Source: an uncultured Clostridia bacterium (GTDB taxonomy: Bacteria; Bacillota; Clostridia; Christensenellales; Borkfalkiaceae). Taken from it: 64,000 nucleotides of DNA. The notes under the pieces were generated by a model that was not told the DNA's origin, ran no database searches, and was given only the letters and a program-made list of their open reading frames with translations. Location of the stretch: assembly GCA_947087265.1 (NCBI GenBank), contig CAMUBY010000003.1, positions 1 through 64,000 on the forward strand, in the 5' to 3' direction. The position numbers and the translations under genes are program-made. Of the stretch, positions 53,436 through 63,016 are shown piece by piece. Positions within the stretch are counted from its first letter, which is position 1, and each line of letters opens with the position of its first letter.

Positions 53436-56400
53436 ATGAAAGCAAAAACATTCAAAATTGTAGCTTTCTCATGCGCTGCAGTCATGTTGGCGATTGTGTT
53501 AGCATTGAGCGTTGCAATCAGCATTCCTTTGCTCCGCGGTCTGCTCGACAAGTTCGTCGTCGGCTATAAAGACGGCGCAGGCTCATCGGCTGCACGCGCG
53601 GACGGTGCGGCGCTTTCGGAACAGATTCAAGGCGAAGGCACCGTGCTTGTGAAAAACGACAAGCCCACGGAAAGCGCGGCGGCTCCCCTGCTGCCCATGA
53701 GCATTGAAAAAGTGCCGAAAGTAAACGTATTCGGCTGGGCGGCAACCGACTGGGTCGTCAGCGGCTCCGGTTCCGGTCAGGTGAAAAACGGCAAAATCGT
53801 CGACTTTTTCGACGCGCTCGAACTCGCAGGCGTTGAGTATAACACCGAACTCACGAGTATGTACGAAAGTTTCCGTTCACGCCGTGAAAAAAGTGAACAC
53901 GGCGGCGCAACGGGCGGCGACGCAAACAACAAAAGCAGCGGCTCTTTGCACAGTTTCAACTACGAATTCAGCCGTCTGTACGAACCCAGCATCAGCAACA
54001 AGAGTTATTACTCGGATGCCATTCTCAACGGCGCTTTGGCTTATTCCGATACCGCGATTGTCGTTATCGGCAGAGTTTCGGGCGAAAGCAACGACTCCCC
54101 GAAAGTGCAGTATAAGCGTACCGACGGTAGCGGCATAAAACAAGACAATTCGAGAACGTACCTTGAAATTTCCACCGAGGAAGAGGAATTGCTTACCTAC
54201 GTCGGTGCGAATTACGAAAACGTTATCGTACTCATCAACTCCACCAACGTTATGGAACTCGGCTTCCTGGAAAGTATTGAAGGGCTCGATGCCTGCCTTG
54301 TAGTTGCAACCACGGGTTCGCACGGCACGAGAGCGATTCCCCGCCTGCTTTACAGCGATTTAGAGAATGAGGGTTTCTCCGCCATTACCCCTTCGGGCAA
54401 ACTTGCGGATACGTACGCTTACGACCTTTCCACTTCTTCCACCTATGTGGATACGGGTTCGGGCAACGATACCACCCACTTCTATACTGACAAAACCTAC
54501 AACGGTAAAAAACTGTATCCGCTGAACGTTCAACACACCAACGGAAGTACCAACGTAGATTACGAGGGCGTAGCATATCAGGACTACCGCGAAAGCGTAT
54601 ACGTCGGCTACAAATGGTACGAAACGGCGGACGAAATGGGCTTCTGGACGAGCGATTTTGCAAAAGCGCACTGGAAAGCTCCGAACGGCGAAGATTTGAC
54701 GGGTTATAAAGACGTCGTGCAATATCCTTTCGGTTACGGTCTTTCGTACACCCAATTCACTTGGAATATCACCCACATGGGCTTCGTAAGCGGTCAGACA
54801 GTCGATAAAGATGCAGAATTTGAAATCGGCGTGACGGTAACGAATACGGGCAGCGTTCCCGGACAGGACGTCGTAGAACTTTACTACTCCGCGCCCTATA
54901 AGGAAGGCGGCATTGAAAAAGCGTCCGTAAACCTTTTGGCATTCGGCAAGACTACGCAGGTGCTGAAAGCAGGCGAATCGGAATACGTTCCCCTCAAATT
55001 CAAAGTTTCCGACATGGCTTCCTACGATTCTTCGAGCGTGATATTAACGAACGGCGGTTACGTTCTCGAAGGAGGAACTTACACCTTGACGTTGAGAACG
55101 GACTCCCACACGTTAGCGGACGATAAAATCGTTTCTGACGGAGACAGCGAACACAACAGCGCTACGATGACCTGTAAAATTTCCAAAGATACGCGAGTAT
55201 TAACGGAATCCGAAAACCGCTTCACGGGCACAGATACGACGGACGGCGTTGCAATCGACGGTAACAGCGACGGTTCCGCAAACATCACCTATCTTTCGAG
55301 AAGCAAGTTTGCGGAAACCTTCCCCATCGCATTCGGCGCAAACCGTTCAATGACGGAAAAAATTAAATCGTTAAACCTTTACTCCAAAGCAATGGCAGAC
55401 GATTGGGACGAAAACCACGACGACGGTAACACTTACACCTTCGGCGACAAAAACTCCGGCGACCTTGTCTATGAGAACGGACAAATCAACGAATACGGCA
55501 AAAAACTCGGCTTGGACTATAACGCGTCCGAATGGGAAGACCTTTTGAACCGTATCAGCAAATCCGAAATGCAGAACCTTGTTCTTCACGGCTACACCAA
55601 AACTTCTGCGGTTTCCTCCATCGGCAAACCCGAAACATTGGATTTAGACGGACCCAACCAAATCGGCAGTTTCTCCGACGGTATCACCTCTGAAGCAACA
55701 GGATTCAGTTCTATCGTGCTTGCACAGAGCTGGAACTTAGAACTTGCTTACAGCATGGGCTTAGCATTCGGTAACGAATGTATTTCCTACGGTATTCAGG
55801 GTTGGTATGGCCCCGGCGTGAACGTTCACCGTTCCCCCTTCGGCGGCAGAAACTACGAATATTATTCGGAAGACGCTTATATGAGCGGTATGATGTGCGC
55901 AAGAGTTGTAACAGCGGCGAAGAACAAAGGCGTGTTCTGCTACCTCAAACACATCTGCCTCTATGAAAGCGAAAGCGGACGTGACGGAATGTACACTTGG
56001 GTAACCGAACAGGCGCTCCGTGAAATTTACCTCAGACCTTTTGAAATTGCAGTGAAAGAAGGCGGCTCGAACGCAATCATGACCTCCTACGGACGCATCG
56101 GCGCGGTATGGACGGGCGGCAGCGAAGCGCTCCTTACCGAAGTTGTTCGCGGCGAATGGGGCTTCCAGGGCGCGTTCCTCACCGACTATGCAGACCACCA
56201 CGATTTCATGAACGGCGACCAGATGATTCGCGCAGGCGGCGACTTGTGGATGGACGGCGTCTCTAACAACGGTTCGTTCAAACTGAATACAAATTCCAAC
56301 GCTTATAATAAAGCATTGAGAGACGCAACCAAGAACATCGTTTATATGTGGCTGAACTCGCTCGCAACCAATGCGAAATATAACGACATGATTGCAAGCG

Positions 56401-56801
56401 GCGAAATTAACGACAGCGTAACGATTCCTACCGCACCCGTCCTGAACTTCCGTTGGTACATTCCCGTCATTGTAGTGGCTGACTTGGTACTTGCGGCAGG
56501 CGCAGCAGTGCTCATCTTCTTCGGAATCATAAAGAAAGATAAGGTTACGGCAAACGGCGGCGACAGCGCGGAAACCTCCGAACCGATTGAACCCGTAGTT
56601 GAAAGCGAACCGCAGGTAACCGAACAGGTTGCACAAGAGGCGGCGCCTGAAACTCCTGCGGAAACTCCGGCAGAAGCACCTGCGGAAGAAAGCGCAGCGC
56701 AACCCGCTGAGGAAAGCAAGGAACAACCCGCAGCGGAAGAAACACCTGCTCCGAAAAAGAAACCGAGAGCGAAAAAGACTCCTCCCCCTTCGGAAGAGTA
56801 A
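53436..56801 (+). CDS. Membrane-anchored GH3 glycosidase with permuted domains (1121 aa)
   Basis: One N-terminal helix (about 7-33) and one C-terminal helix (about 1006-1032) hold the enzyme outside, with a cytosolic tail of 90 residues rich in Glu, Pro and Ala and ending in Lys. The GH3 C domain comes first (acid/base candidate Glu217 in GRVSGESND), then the fibronectin-like domain (YPFGYGLSYTQF), then the barrel (WYGPGVNVHRSP, KHICLYE) with nucleophile candidate Asp917 in FLTDYAD. This reversed order is known for some rumen GH3 enzymes. GGAGG precedes the ATG. It is paralogous to the gene at 59625-62879. The K-H motif is KHIC rather than KHF, and substrate is unknown. Confidence 0.9.
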   Translation: MKAKTFKIVAFSCAAVMLAIVLALSVAISIPLLRGLLDKFVVGYKDGAGSSAARADGAALSEQIQGEGTVLVKNDKPTESAAAPLLPMSIEKVPKVNVFGWAATDWVVSGSGSGQVKNGKIVDFFDALELAGVEYNTELTSMYESFRSRREKSEHGGATGGDANNKSSGSLHSFNYEFSRLYEPSISNKSYYSDAILNGALAYSDTAIVVIGRVSGESNDSPKVQYKRTDGSGIKQDNSRTYLEISTEEEELLTYVGANYENVIVLINSTNVMELGFLESIEGLDACLVVATTGSHGTRAIPRLLYSDLENEGFSAITPSGKLADTYAYDLSTSSTYVDTGSGNDTTHFYTDKTYNGKKLYPLNVQHTNGSTNVDYEGVAYQDYRESVYVGYKWYETADEMGFWTSDFAKAHWKAPNGEDLTGYKDVVQYPFGYGLSYTQFTWNITHMGFVSGQTVDKDAEFEIGVTVTNTGSVPGQDVVELYYSAPYKEGGIEKASVNLLAFGKTTQVLKAGESEYVPLKFKVSDMASYDSSSVILTNGGYVLEGGTYTLTLRTDSHTLADDKIVSDGDSEHNSATMTCKISKDTRVLTESENRFTGTDTTDGVAIDGNSDGSANITYLSRSKFAETFPIAFGANRSMTEKIKSLNLYSKAMADDWDENHDDGNTYTFGDKNSGDLVYENGQINEYGKKLGLDYNASEWEDLLNRISKSEMQNLVLHGYTKTSAVSSIGKPETLDLDGPNQIGSFSDGITSEATGFSSIVLAQSWNLELAYSMGLAFGNECISYGIQGWYGPGVNVHRSPFGGRNYEYYSEDAYMSGMMCARVVTAAKNKGVFCYLKHICLYESESGRDGMYTWVTEQALREIYLRPFEIAVKEGGSNAIMTSYGRIGAVWTGGSEALLTEVVRGEWGFQGAFLTDYADHHDFMNGDQMIRAGGDLWMDGVSNNGSFKLNTNSNAYNKALRDATKNIVYMWLNSLATNAKYNDMIASGEINDSVTIPTAPVLNFRWYIPVIVVADLVLAAGAAVLIFFGIIKKDKVTANGGDSAETSEPIEPVVESEPQVTEQVAQEAAPETPAETPAEAPAEESAAQPAEESKEQPAAEETPAPKKKPRAKKTPPPSEE

Positions 56802-56814
56802 ATAACGGAACGAA

Positions 56815-56851
56815 AAATAAACTCACCTCAATGAGGTGAGTTTATTTTTTT
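56815..56851 (+). terminator. Intrinsic terminator of the membrane GH3 gene
   Basis: A perfect 15-bp stem AAATAAACTCACCTC/GAGGTGAGTTTATTT with a 3-nt loop, leading into seven T residues, 14 bp after the stop codon. Confidence 0.92.
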
Positions 56852-56906
56852 GTTTGGTAAGGGCTTAAGATTGCTCACTACGCTACTTCGCGCAAGCCGC
56901 TCGGTA

Positions 56907-56929
56907 CCACCAAAGGTGGGGCGCAATGA
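56907..56929 (+). repeat. 23-bp intergenic direct repeat, copy 1
   Basis: Identical to 57069-57091. It begins with the small palindrome CCACCAAAGGTGG and continues GGCGCAATGA. The two copies flank the palindromic element at 56937-57022. Confidence 0.9.
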
Positions 56930-56936
56930 TATACCC

Positions 56937-57022
56937 ATGTCATTGCGAACGTAGCCGTAGGCGAAGTGTGGCAATCTTTGCTATTGTAAAGCAAAGATTT
57001 CTCGCTTTGCTCGAAATGACAT
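56937..57022. repeat. Short palindromic intergenic element (86 bp), MITE-like
   Basis: Terminal inverted repeats ATGTCATT/AATGACAT enclose a region with a second hairpin, AATCTTTGC (56973-56981) and GCAAAGATT (56991-56999). The composition (TGTCATTGCGA..., GGCAATCT..., GAAATGACA) is like the widespread dispersed intergenic palindromes of many bacteria, which are non-coding and often present in many copies per genome. No transposase is in the window. The rest of the gap between 56852 and 57136 shows nothing beyond this element and its flanking repeats. Confidence 0.65.
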
Positions 57023-57068
57023 GAAAGAGCATACGGCGGAGTGCACTGCTCATTGCCCGCTACTCGCC

Positions 57069-57091
57069 CCACCAAAGGTGGGGCGCAATGA
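57069..57091 (+). repeat. 23-bp intergenic direct repeat, copy 2
   Basis: Partner of 56907-56929, same orientation, 139 nt apart. Confidence 0.9.
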
Positions 57092-57136
57092 CATGGAAGC
57101 GAATGTAAAAAACAATACAACAGAATAAATATAAAG

Positions 57137-57170
57137 AAATACACTCCTCAGTTTCCCGAGGAGTGTATTT
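57137..57170 (-). terminator. Terminator of the Ig-like lipoprotein gene
   Basis: A perfect 13-bp stem AAATACACTCCTC/GAGGAGTGTATTT with an 8-nt loop, about 30 bp after the stop codon on the minus strand and followed there by CTTTATATTT. Confidence 0.8.
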
Positions 57171-57200
57171 TATTACTTTGTTCTGAAACCCAAACCTTTA

Positions 57201-59450
57201 TTATTCGGTAACTTCGGGGGTTTCGCTTCCGCCTTCAACCTTAAATAAGGTTGCGTTGCCCCAATCCATTTTAATGCTTTCTGCCGAGAACGTTTTGTCG
57301 CCGAATTCAGCAGGTGTCATACTCGCGTTGAACGAAATGTCACCGTTGCCGTCAATCAAACCGACTGCATGAACCCAATAATAACCAGCCTTCAATTCGG
57401 AAATGTCTGCTTTCAACGTCCAAACGCCGTCTTCAATGGTTACCGTAATTTTTTCAGGGTCGATAATCGTCTTGTCGCTAGCATTGTCTTTATTCTCAAA
57501 GTCGAGTTGCGTAAGTTTCTCTTTAATTTGTTCTTCCGTGAGCTCGCCTGCATAACCCGTGAGATTCAGATATGCGCCGTTCTCATCTGCACTTACGCTG
57601 TTACCGTTCACGCCGAAAATCGTAGTATTCTCAACATGGATTCCCGACCAGTTCCAACCCCAACCGGTTACAACATCTACAATCTGGTAAATAATACCGT
57701 TAACTTTAATGGGCGTATCGTCGAAACCTTTATAGTTAAAGTTACTATCGCCTGCACCGGGCAAATTATTCGTTACGTGACCGACATAGTTACCTGTTTC
57801 GGTTACATTTTCCAAGCAAACCGCAACTTCGAACGACAAGTCTTCATTGACGGTTAACGTCTGCGTAATTTCCTGAGGTGCCCAATTGCTGAAGTTCTGC
57901 AAATCTTTCAGATAGTTGGCAAGTTTTTCTTCTGCATCTTCTTTCTTGTCAATTTTCGCACATTGTCCGGGAATGATGAGATAAGGTTTTCCGTCTCTCT
58001 CTTCAAGTTTCATGGTTCCCAAAACGTAATCGGGCAATGTTTCCAATTTCTGGAAGTAAATTTTCAAGAGATTTTCTTTGCCCGTATATGTTGCGCCGGG
58101 AGTCCCCTTAATTTCGTCACCGGGTTTAGGAGTGACATAGTTGTAAGCGAACTGCCAATAAGCAGTGCTCTCGCCACCCTGGGGAGTGAAAATCATTCTG
58201 TCGCCGACGATAAAGTTCTTGTCGTATTGGTTCAAGTCAATTTCCTGAGTTTCAAGACGTCCGCAAATCTGAGCGCAGAACTTGATGTCCATCCACTTAC
58301 CTTCATAAGCGGTTTTCGCAGCAAGATTTCTCAAATCAAATTCGCAAGTGAAGTTAGCATCGTCTCCAACTTTCGTAATCGTGGGTCCGTTCAAAAATAC
58401 GGGAGGGTCATTACCTTCATACAGATACAGATATGCGCTGTTTGCCGCTTTGAATTCACCCTTGATAATGAGGTAAGGAACTTCTACTTCAACAGTTGCC
58501 TGTGCGCTCTCTTCGCCGCCTGTTTCTTCGCCGCCGACTTCTTCCTGCACCGTTTTGGTCGTCAATTCAATGGAATTGAGTTGAACGAAACGGTTATCGT
58601 AGGTAGCCGTTGCCGTTACGCTGACTTTCGTGCCGACTGCAATCTTGCCGTTGTTAACGCCCTCGCCGCTCCATCTCAGGAAGGGGAATTCGCCTTCGTC
58701 CGCACCGGGTATGGGTTTCGTAGGCGTAGGAAGAACGATTGCTTCAGTTAAAGGTTCATCGAACGTCCAGGTGATTTCGCCTTTCGTTCTATCAAAATTG
58801 TAGTCGGGATAATTTTTGAATGCTTCCAAATCCTTATCCGCAATCGTACCGCCGTAAAGGTTGAGCGTGATTTTGCCGATAACCGTTTCGTCTAATTCGA
58901 CTTCTGCCGTAGCGCCGTTATAAGTGATTGTGAACTTCGTATCGCCGAGTGCAAATGTGCCTTCTTCCTCGTTCTGATATTGGACTTGCCATTCATCGCT
59001 GCTCAACTCTACCGAACGGTCCGTCTTATAAAACACGGTTATTTTGTAATCGTCTTTTTTAACCGTTTCACCTGCGTTGTATTTTACTTCTAAGGGTTTC
59101 TCGGTTACTTCAAGGTGGTCAATCAATTCTTCTGCATTGATTTTGATTTCTGCGTTGCTCGCTCTCATGGTGAGCTTGTAGTTGCTGCCTTCCTTTTTCA
59201 CCAAAGAGGAAGGCGTAACATTCTTAACGCCCCAACCTTTTGCAGGAGTTACCGTAAAGATAACCTCTTCGCCCTCTTTCAACTCCGTGGGTAACGTTTC
59301 GTACCCCTCCGCGGTTACGGTTAGGTGTTCGCTATCATAAGTCCATTTGACTTCGTATTTCGTACCACCGCCGCAAGCCGCAAACAATGCGCAACCGAAT
59401 GCCAGAACGGCAAGGAGCAACACTGCAAGTAACGACTTTCTTTTTGCCAT
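57201..59450 (-). CDS. Large lipoprotein with Ig-like domains (749 aa)
   Basis: A signal peptide with lipobox FAAC at about residue 23-26 and a GGG spacer leads to a modular external protein. Residues about 30-115 form a small beta-domain, and 115-190 resemble a bacterial Ig-like (Big_3-type) domain (YNAGETVKKDDYKITVFY). The C-terminal half has at least two related beta-rich domains with acidic character. I recognise no catalytic motif. It lies between the two membrane GH3 genes and downstream of one of them on the same strand, so it may be a glycan-binding partner; that is inference. AGGAG lies eight bases before the ATG. Confidence 0.8.
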   Translation of the reverse strand: MAKRKSLLAVLLLAVLAFGCALFAACGGGTKYEVKWTYDSEHLTVTAEGYETLPTELKEGEEVIFTVTPAKGWGVKNVTPSSLVKKEGSNYKLTMRASNAEIKINAEELIDHLEVTEKPLEVKYNAGETVKKDDYKITVFYKTDRSVELSSDEWQVQYQNEEEGTFALGDTKFTITYNGATAEVELDETVIGKITLNLYGGTIADKDLEAFKNYPDYNFDRTKGEITWTFDEPLTEAIVLPTPTKPIPGADEGEFPFLRWSGEGVNNGKIAVGTKVSVTATATYDNRFVQLNSIELTTKTVQEEVGGEETGGEESAQATVEVEVPYLIIKGEFKAANSAYLYLYEGNDPPVFLNGPTITKVGDDANFTCEFDLRNLAAKTAYEGKWMDIKFCAQICGRLETQEIDLNQYDKNFIVGDRMIFTPQGGESTAYWQFAYNYVTPKPGDEIKGTPGATYTGKENLLKIYFQKLETLPDYVLGTMKLEERDGKPYLIIPGQCAKIDKKEDAEEKLANYLKDLQNFSNWAPQEITQTLTVNEDLSFEVAVCLENVTETGNYVGHVTNNLPGAGDSNFNYKGFDDTPIKVNGIIYQIVDVVTGWGWNWSGIHVENTTIFGVNGNSVSADENGAYLNLTGYAGELTEEQIKEKLTQLDFENKDNASDKTIIDPEKITVTIEDGVWTLKADISELKAGYYWVHAVGLIDGNGDISFNASMTPAEFGDKTFSAESIKMDWGNATLFKVEGGSETPEVTE

Positions 59451-59481
59451 AAATTTTTCTCCTCCATTTTATTTTTTTCAA

Positions 59482-59502
59482 TTATCAATTTTTTATTGAT
59501 AA
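59482..59502 (-). promoter_or_regulatory. Leader hairpin before the Ig-like lipoprotein gene
   Basis: A perfect 8-bp inverted repeat TTATCAAT/ATTGATAA with a 5-nt loop, about 31 nt upstream of the start codon and just before the ribosome binding site. It may stabilise the mRNA or modulate translation. Confidence 0.4.
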
Positions 59503-59556
59503 ATTTGAAACAAAGTTCTTTCGTACAAAAAATATATGCACCAAGAAACGATGATA

Positions 59557-59565
59557 CCCCCCCCC
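59557..59565. repeat. Nine-C homopolymer tract
   Basis: A run of nine C in the 174-bp gap between the GH3 stop codon and the Ig-like lipoprotein start, next to a small hairpin (TTGCGA/TCGCAA). Runs of this length can slip during replication and change promoter spacing. Confidence 0.7.
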
Positions 59566-59624
59566 ATTGCGACAAAATCGCAACAGAGAGGGCATCACCT
59601 TTTATTCAGTTGTAAAATTCGGAA

Positions 59625-62600
59625 TTATTCTTCCGTCTTCTTTTTGCGGGAAGGTTTTTTCGCTTCTGTTTGCGGTTTTTCCTCCTCTTTCGCTTCGGGA
59701 GCCGCTTCTGCTTGCGCTTCGGGAACTTCCTCCGCTTTTGTTTCAGGCGCCGACTCTACTTCGGGAGCCGCCTGCTCGGTTACTTCGGGCTGAGCCTCTT
59801 CAACCGGTTCCTGCCCTTCCGCTACGCCTTCGCCTTCTGCAACCGCTTTCTTAGACTGGAAGAGCGAAATGAACTGCTTCGGCGAGAACAGGAAGAAGAA
59901 GATACAGGTTACCATACCGAGCACAAGGAGAACGTTCGCCGTTACCCACAAGCCCGAGAAGAGCGCCGAATGAGCCGCCTGACCTACGACAACGTCTTTG
60001 TTCTCCGTTGCGTTATAGCAGTCTACATACGTGTAGAGAATGTTCTTTGCCGAGAGGCGCGCAGCATAAGCTTCTGCGGGGTCGTTGAAGTTGAAGCTGA
60101 TTAGGTTTTGACCGAGCCATAAGTTGTTGCCGGCTTTGATTCCGCGGACTTTGTTCATATAACCGTTTTCCCAGTCCGTAATCATCGTGCCGCGGAAGCC
60201 CCATTCGTTACGGAGAATCTGCGTGGAAAGCGCGTAATTCGAACCTGCCCAAACAGAGCCTACGCAACTGAAACCGCTCATGATAGCGTTTGCGCCGCCC
60301 TCTTTTACTGCCAATTCAAAAGCACGCAAATAGTTTTCGCGAAGCGACTGTTCGGTGAGCCAGGTCCACCAGTTGCCCGAGTTCTGACCGCAATCCGCAA
60401 CCACGAAGTGTTTCATGTAGGCGACGAGGTTCTGCTCTTTCGCACCCTTAACCGCCTGCGCTACAAGTTTACCGGTGAGCGTTCCGTCCTCGGAGAAATA
60501 CTCATAGTTACGTCCGTAATAAGGAGAACGGTGAAGGTTCAACCCGGGGCCGTACCAACCGTGAACGCCCGTTTCGCGTGCGATAAGACCCATCGCCTTA
60601 CCCCAGTTATAGTTCGCTTCCGTATTCCAGCTGCAACCGAGAATGGTTTCCGCAGGGAATACAACCCAGGAAGGATTCGAATCCGTACCCGAACTGTTCT
60701 GGTTGAAACCGGAAGGACCGTCGTACTCGTTACAGAAAGGCTTGCCTACGCTTTCGATTTGAACTGTTTGGAATTTACCGTAACAGATTAAGTTGTTGAT
60801 ATCGCTTTTCGTAAGTTGATTGAGGAATTCATCCCATTCGGGCGCGTCGTAATCCCCGAGCGTTTCCATAAGTTCAATATTCGGCTTTCCTTTGAACGTC
60901 GAACTTTTCAAATCGCTTGCGGACGCCTTGCTGCCGTCTTCGTTGGTGATGAGATACATTCCTGCATCTTGACCGTATTGGAAATTCGATACGTCTTCAT
61001 TGTCCCAAGCGTCGGTTTCAAAATCTCTATCGGGAGATTTACTTGCTTTGCATTGGAACGACGTAGTTTTCGGATAATTTGCGAAACCGCCTGCGCGGGA
61101 AAGGTATTCGATTTTGCTGCTGTAAGCCTTGGAACCGTCAATCGGCTGATTTGCATAAGCATTGTCACCCGTGAATTGATTCTCAACTTTCGTGCCCGTT
61201 ACGGGGTCGTTTTCAAACAAAACGCCGTCGCACGTCATCACGTGATTACTGTCGGCAGCCTTTTTCATCTTATCGGACGCAGAATTATGAGCGTCGCGCA
61301 TGAGCATGAGTTCGTAATTGCCTTTTTCGAGTTCGTAACCTTTGAAGCCGTTTCCGTTCTTATCGTAATCGTCGTACGAAGCAAGGTCATAAGAAGTAAA
61401 CTTCAACGTTAAAATTTGCGTCTGACCGGGTTCCAACGTAGCCGTCTTTGCAAACGCAACCAAGTTGCGCTCTGCTTTTTCGATGCCGCCTTCCTTGTAT
61501 TCGGGGTGGCAATAGAGTTCCACAACGTCTTTTCCGGCATATTCGCCCTTATTGGTTACGGCAACTTTTACTTCGTATTCGCCTGCCGTATATTTACCCG
61601 TGTTTTCATCGTAAACCGTTTCTACGAGTTTTGCGGAAGGCCAATCTACCGACCATTCAAAATCGGTATACGAAAGACCGAAGCCGAACGGATATTGCAC
61701 GATTGCATCGTAACCCGTTTTTTCACCGATGACTACGTCGTCAAAAAAGCCTTCTGCGTCAGCGGTTTCATACCACTTATAGCCGTTATAAATGCCCTCT
61801 TGATAATAAAGTGCACTACCGTTGCTGAGGGTCGATGACCAAGAAGAAGTATACGCCTTGCCGTTTGCCGTATAGTTGAAATTCGCAAATGTATCGGCAG
61901 TACGTCCGGAGGGGCTGACCTGAACGGTTTCTTCCTTATCGTTACCGTTTTCGTCTTTCACGACGTTGCCCTTATCATCCTTTACTTTTTGCGTCTTTTC
62001 CCCGTACAACAAATGAGGAATGGCTCTTGCGCCGGACTGACCGACGGGACCGATAAAGAACGCCGCGTCTACGCCGTACGTTTCTAAGAAATCGGTTTCC
62101 ATTACGTTGGAAGAGTTAATGAGAACGATGATTTTACCGTCGGAAAAATAACTTTGAACGTTTTCCATCATTATTTTTTCGTTTGCGGTAAGTTCAAGCC
62201 AAGAACCGTTCGAATAGTTGTCGTTATTGATGGTTTCGTTCGTACCGCAGTTTTCACCCGTATTGCGGCTGAACACAACGATTGCAACGTCGGAATACTC
62301 TCTCGCTTGCTGCATACGTTCCGCGGTATAGAAGCTGGCGCCGGGGTTATGAATTCTCTTCATAACGCCTTCCGTGTTCTGAACGCCTACCACGTTAATA
62401 CTGTCGCTGGATTGTTTTGCATATTCGTTATAAAGAGATTCGTTATAAGGGTGACCTGCTTCCGTAAACGCCTCGGAAAGAGTAACCTGATTCTTCTGAT
62501 AATCCTTGAGAACGGGCGCACCGCCGCTTCCCGTACCCGTGAGAAGGAATCCGTTTCTCGTCGCATTCCAACCGAAGAGGTTTACCCTGTTTTCCTTTGC

Positions 62601-62879
62601 ATTCGTCTTGTCGAGCGGCAACGCTTTCTTGCCGTTCTTTTCTTCGTTGCGAAGCATAACCGCACTGTCTTCAATGAGTTGCGCAACGAGCGCATCACCC
62701 ATTTCGTATGATTCGCCGCCGTCGATGTATTTATCGCCGCCGAACCACTTATGAATGGTAATGGAATTCGCTTGCAGAACAATGTTCCCTGCGACCATTA
62801 CTGCGATGAGTACTGCCGTGACGATGAGCATAATAATTTGCTTTACGCCAAACTTGAATCTGTACTTCATACAATTCAT
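59625..62879 (-). CDS. Second membrane-anchored permuted GH3 glycosidase (1084 aa)
   Basis: Same plan as the gene at 53436: N-terminal helix (about 14-33), GH3 C domain first (acid/base candidate in SRNTGENCG), fibronectin-like domain (YPFGFGLSYTDFEWS), barrel (WYGPGLNLHRSP, KHF) with nucleophile candidate Asp902 in MITDWENG, C-terminal helix (about 971-997), then a Glu/Ala/Pro-rich cytosolic tail ending Lys/Arg-rich (KKPSRKKKTEE). All core active-site motifs are retained. Two starts are possible: 62879, very close to AGGAGAG, or 62870 (MKYRFKF), 11 bases from it. A likely LytTR-controlled promoter lies upstream. Confidence 0.9.
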   Translation of the reverse strand: MNCMKYRFKFGVKQIIMLIVTAVLIAVMVAGNIVLQANSITIHKWFGGDKYIDGGESYEMGDALVAQLIEDSAVMLRNEEKNGKKALPLDKTNAKENRVNLFGWNATRNGFLLTGTGSGGAPVLKDYQKNQVTLSEAFTEAGHPYNESLYNEYAKQSSDSINVVGVQNTEGVMKRIHNPGASFYTAERMQQAREYSDVAIVVFSRNTGENCGTNETINNDNYSNGSWLELTANEKIMMENVQSYFSDGKIIVLINSSNVMETDFLETYGVDAAFFIGPVGQSGARAIPHLLYGEKTQKVKDDKGNVVKDENGNDKEETVQVSPSGRTADTFANFNYTANGKAYTSSWSSTLSNGSALYYQEGIYNGYKWYETADAEGFFDDVVIGEKTGYDAIVQYPFGFGLSYTDFEWSVDWPSAKLVETVYDENTGKYTAGEYEVKVAVTNKGEYAGKDVVELYCHPEYKEGGIEKAERNLVAFAKTATLEPGQTQILTLKFTSYDLASYDDYDKNGNGFKGYELEKGNYELMLMRDAHNSASDKMKKAADSNHVMTCDGVLFENDPVTGTKVENQFTGDNAYANQPIDGSKAYSSKIEYLSRAGGFANYPKTTSFQCKASKSPDRDFETDAWDNEDVSNFQYGQDAGMYLITNEDGSKASASDLKSSTFKGKPNIELMETLGDYDAPEWDEFLNQLTKSDINNLICYGKFQTVQIESVGKPFCNEYDGPSGFNQNSSGTDSNPSWVVFPAETILGCSWNTEANYNWGKAMGLIARETGVHGWYGPGLNLHRSPYYGRNYEYFSEDGTLTGKLVAQAVKGAKEQNLVAYMKHFVVADCGQNSGNWWTWLTEQSLRENYLRAFELAVKEGGANAIMSGFSCVGSVWAGSNYALSTQILRNEWGFRGTMITDWENGYMNKVRGIKAGNNLWLGQNLISFNFNDPAEAYAARLSAKNILYTYVDCYNATENKDVVVGQAAHSALFSGLWVTANVLLVLGMVTCIFFFLFSPKQFISLFQSKKAVAEGEGVAEGQEPVEEAQPEVTEQAAPEVESAPETKAEEVPEAQAEAAPEAKEEEKPQTEAKKPSRKKKTEE

Positions 62880-62946
62880 CTCTCCTTTCCATAATATAAT
62901 AAGATGTTTTTCTCAACAAACAAACCGATTCCCGAAAAAATTGAAA

Positions 62947-62976
62947 ATTTTATCAAGAATCGTCAGTTTGTCACAA
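62947..62976 (-). promoter_or_regulatory. Likely promoter of the second membrane GH3 gene
   Basis: On the minus strand, TTGTGA (62971-62976), 18-bp spacer and TAAAAT (62947-62952). The -35 box is poor, as expected of an activator-dependent promoter; the LytTR-type repeats lie 40-70 bp upstream of it. Confidence 0.45.
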
Positions 62977-63016
62977 AACACTTTACCATATTTTTACTGA
63001 ACCGCATACTTATTTC

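Noticed and set aside
56878..57144. An 88-codon minus-strand open frame in the GH3-lipoprotein gap
   Set aside because: It is a translation of the palindromic intergenic element (CHFEQSEKS-type sequence, typical of translated dispersed repeats) and has no ribosome binding site.
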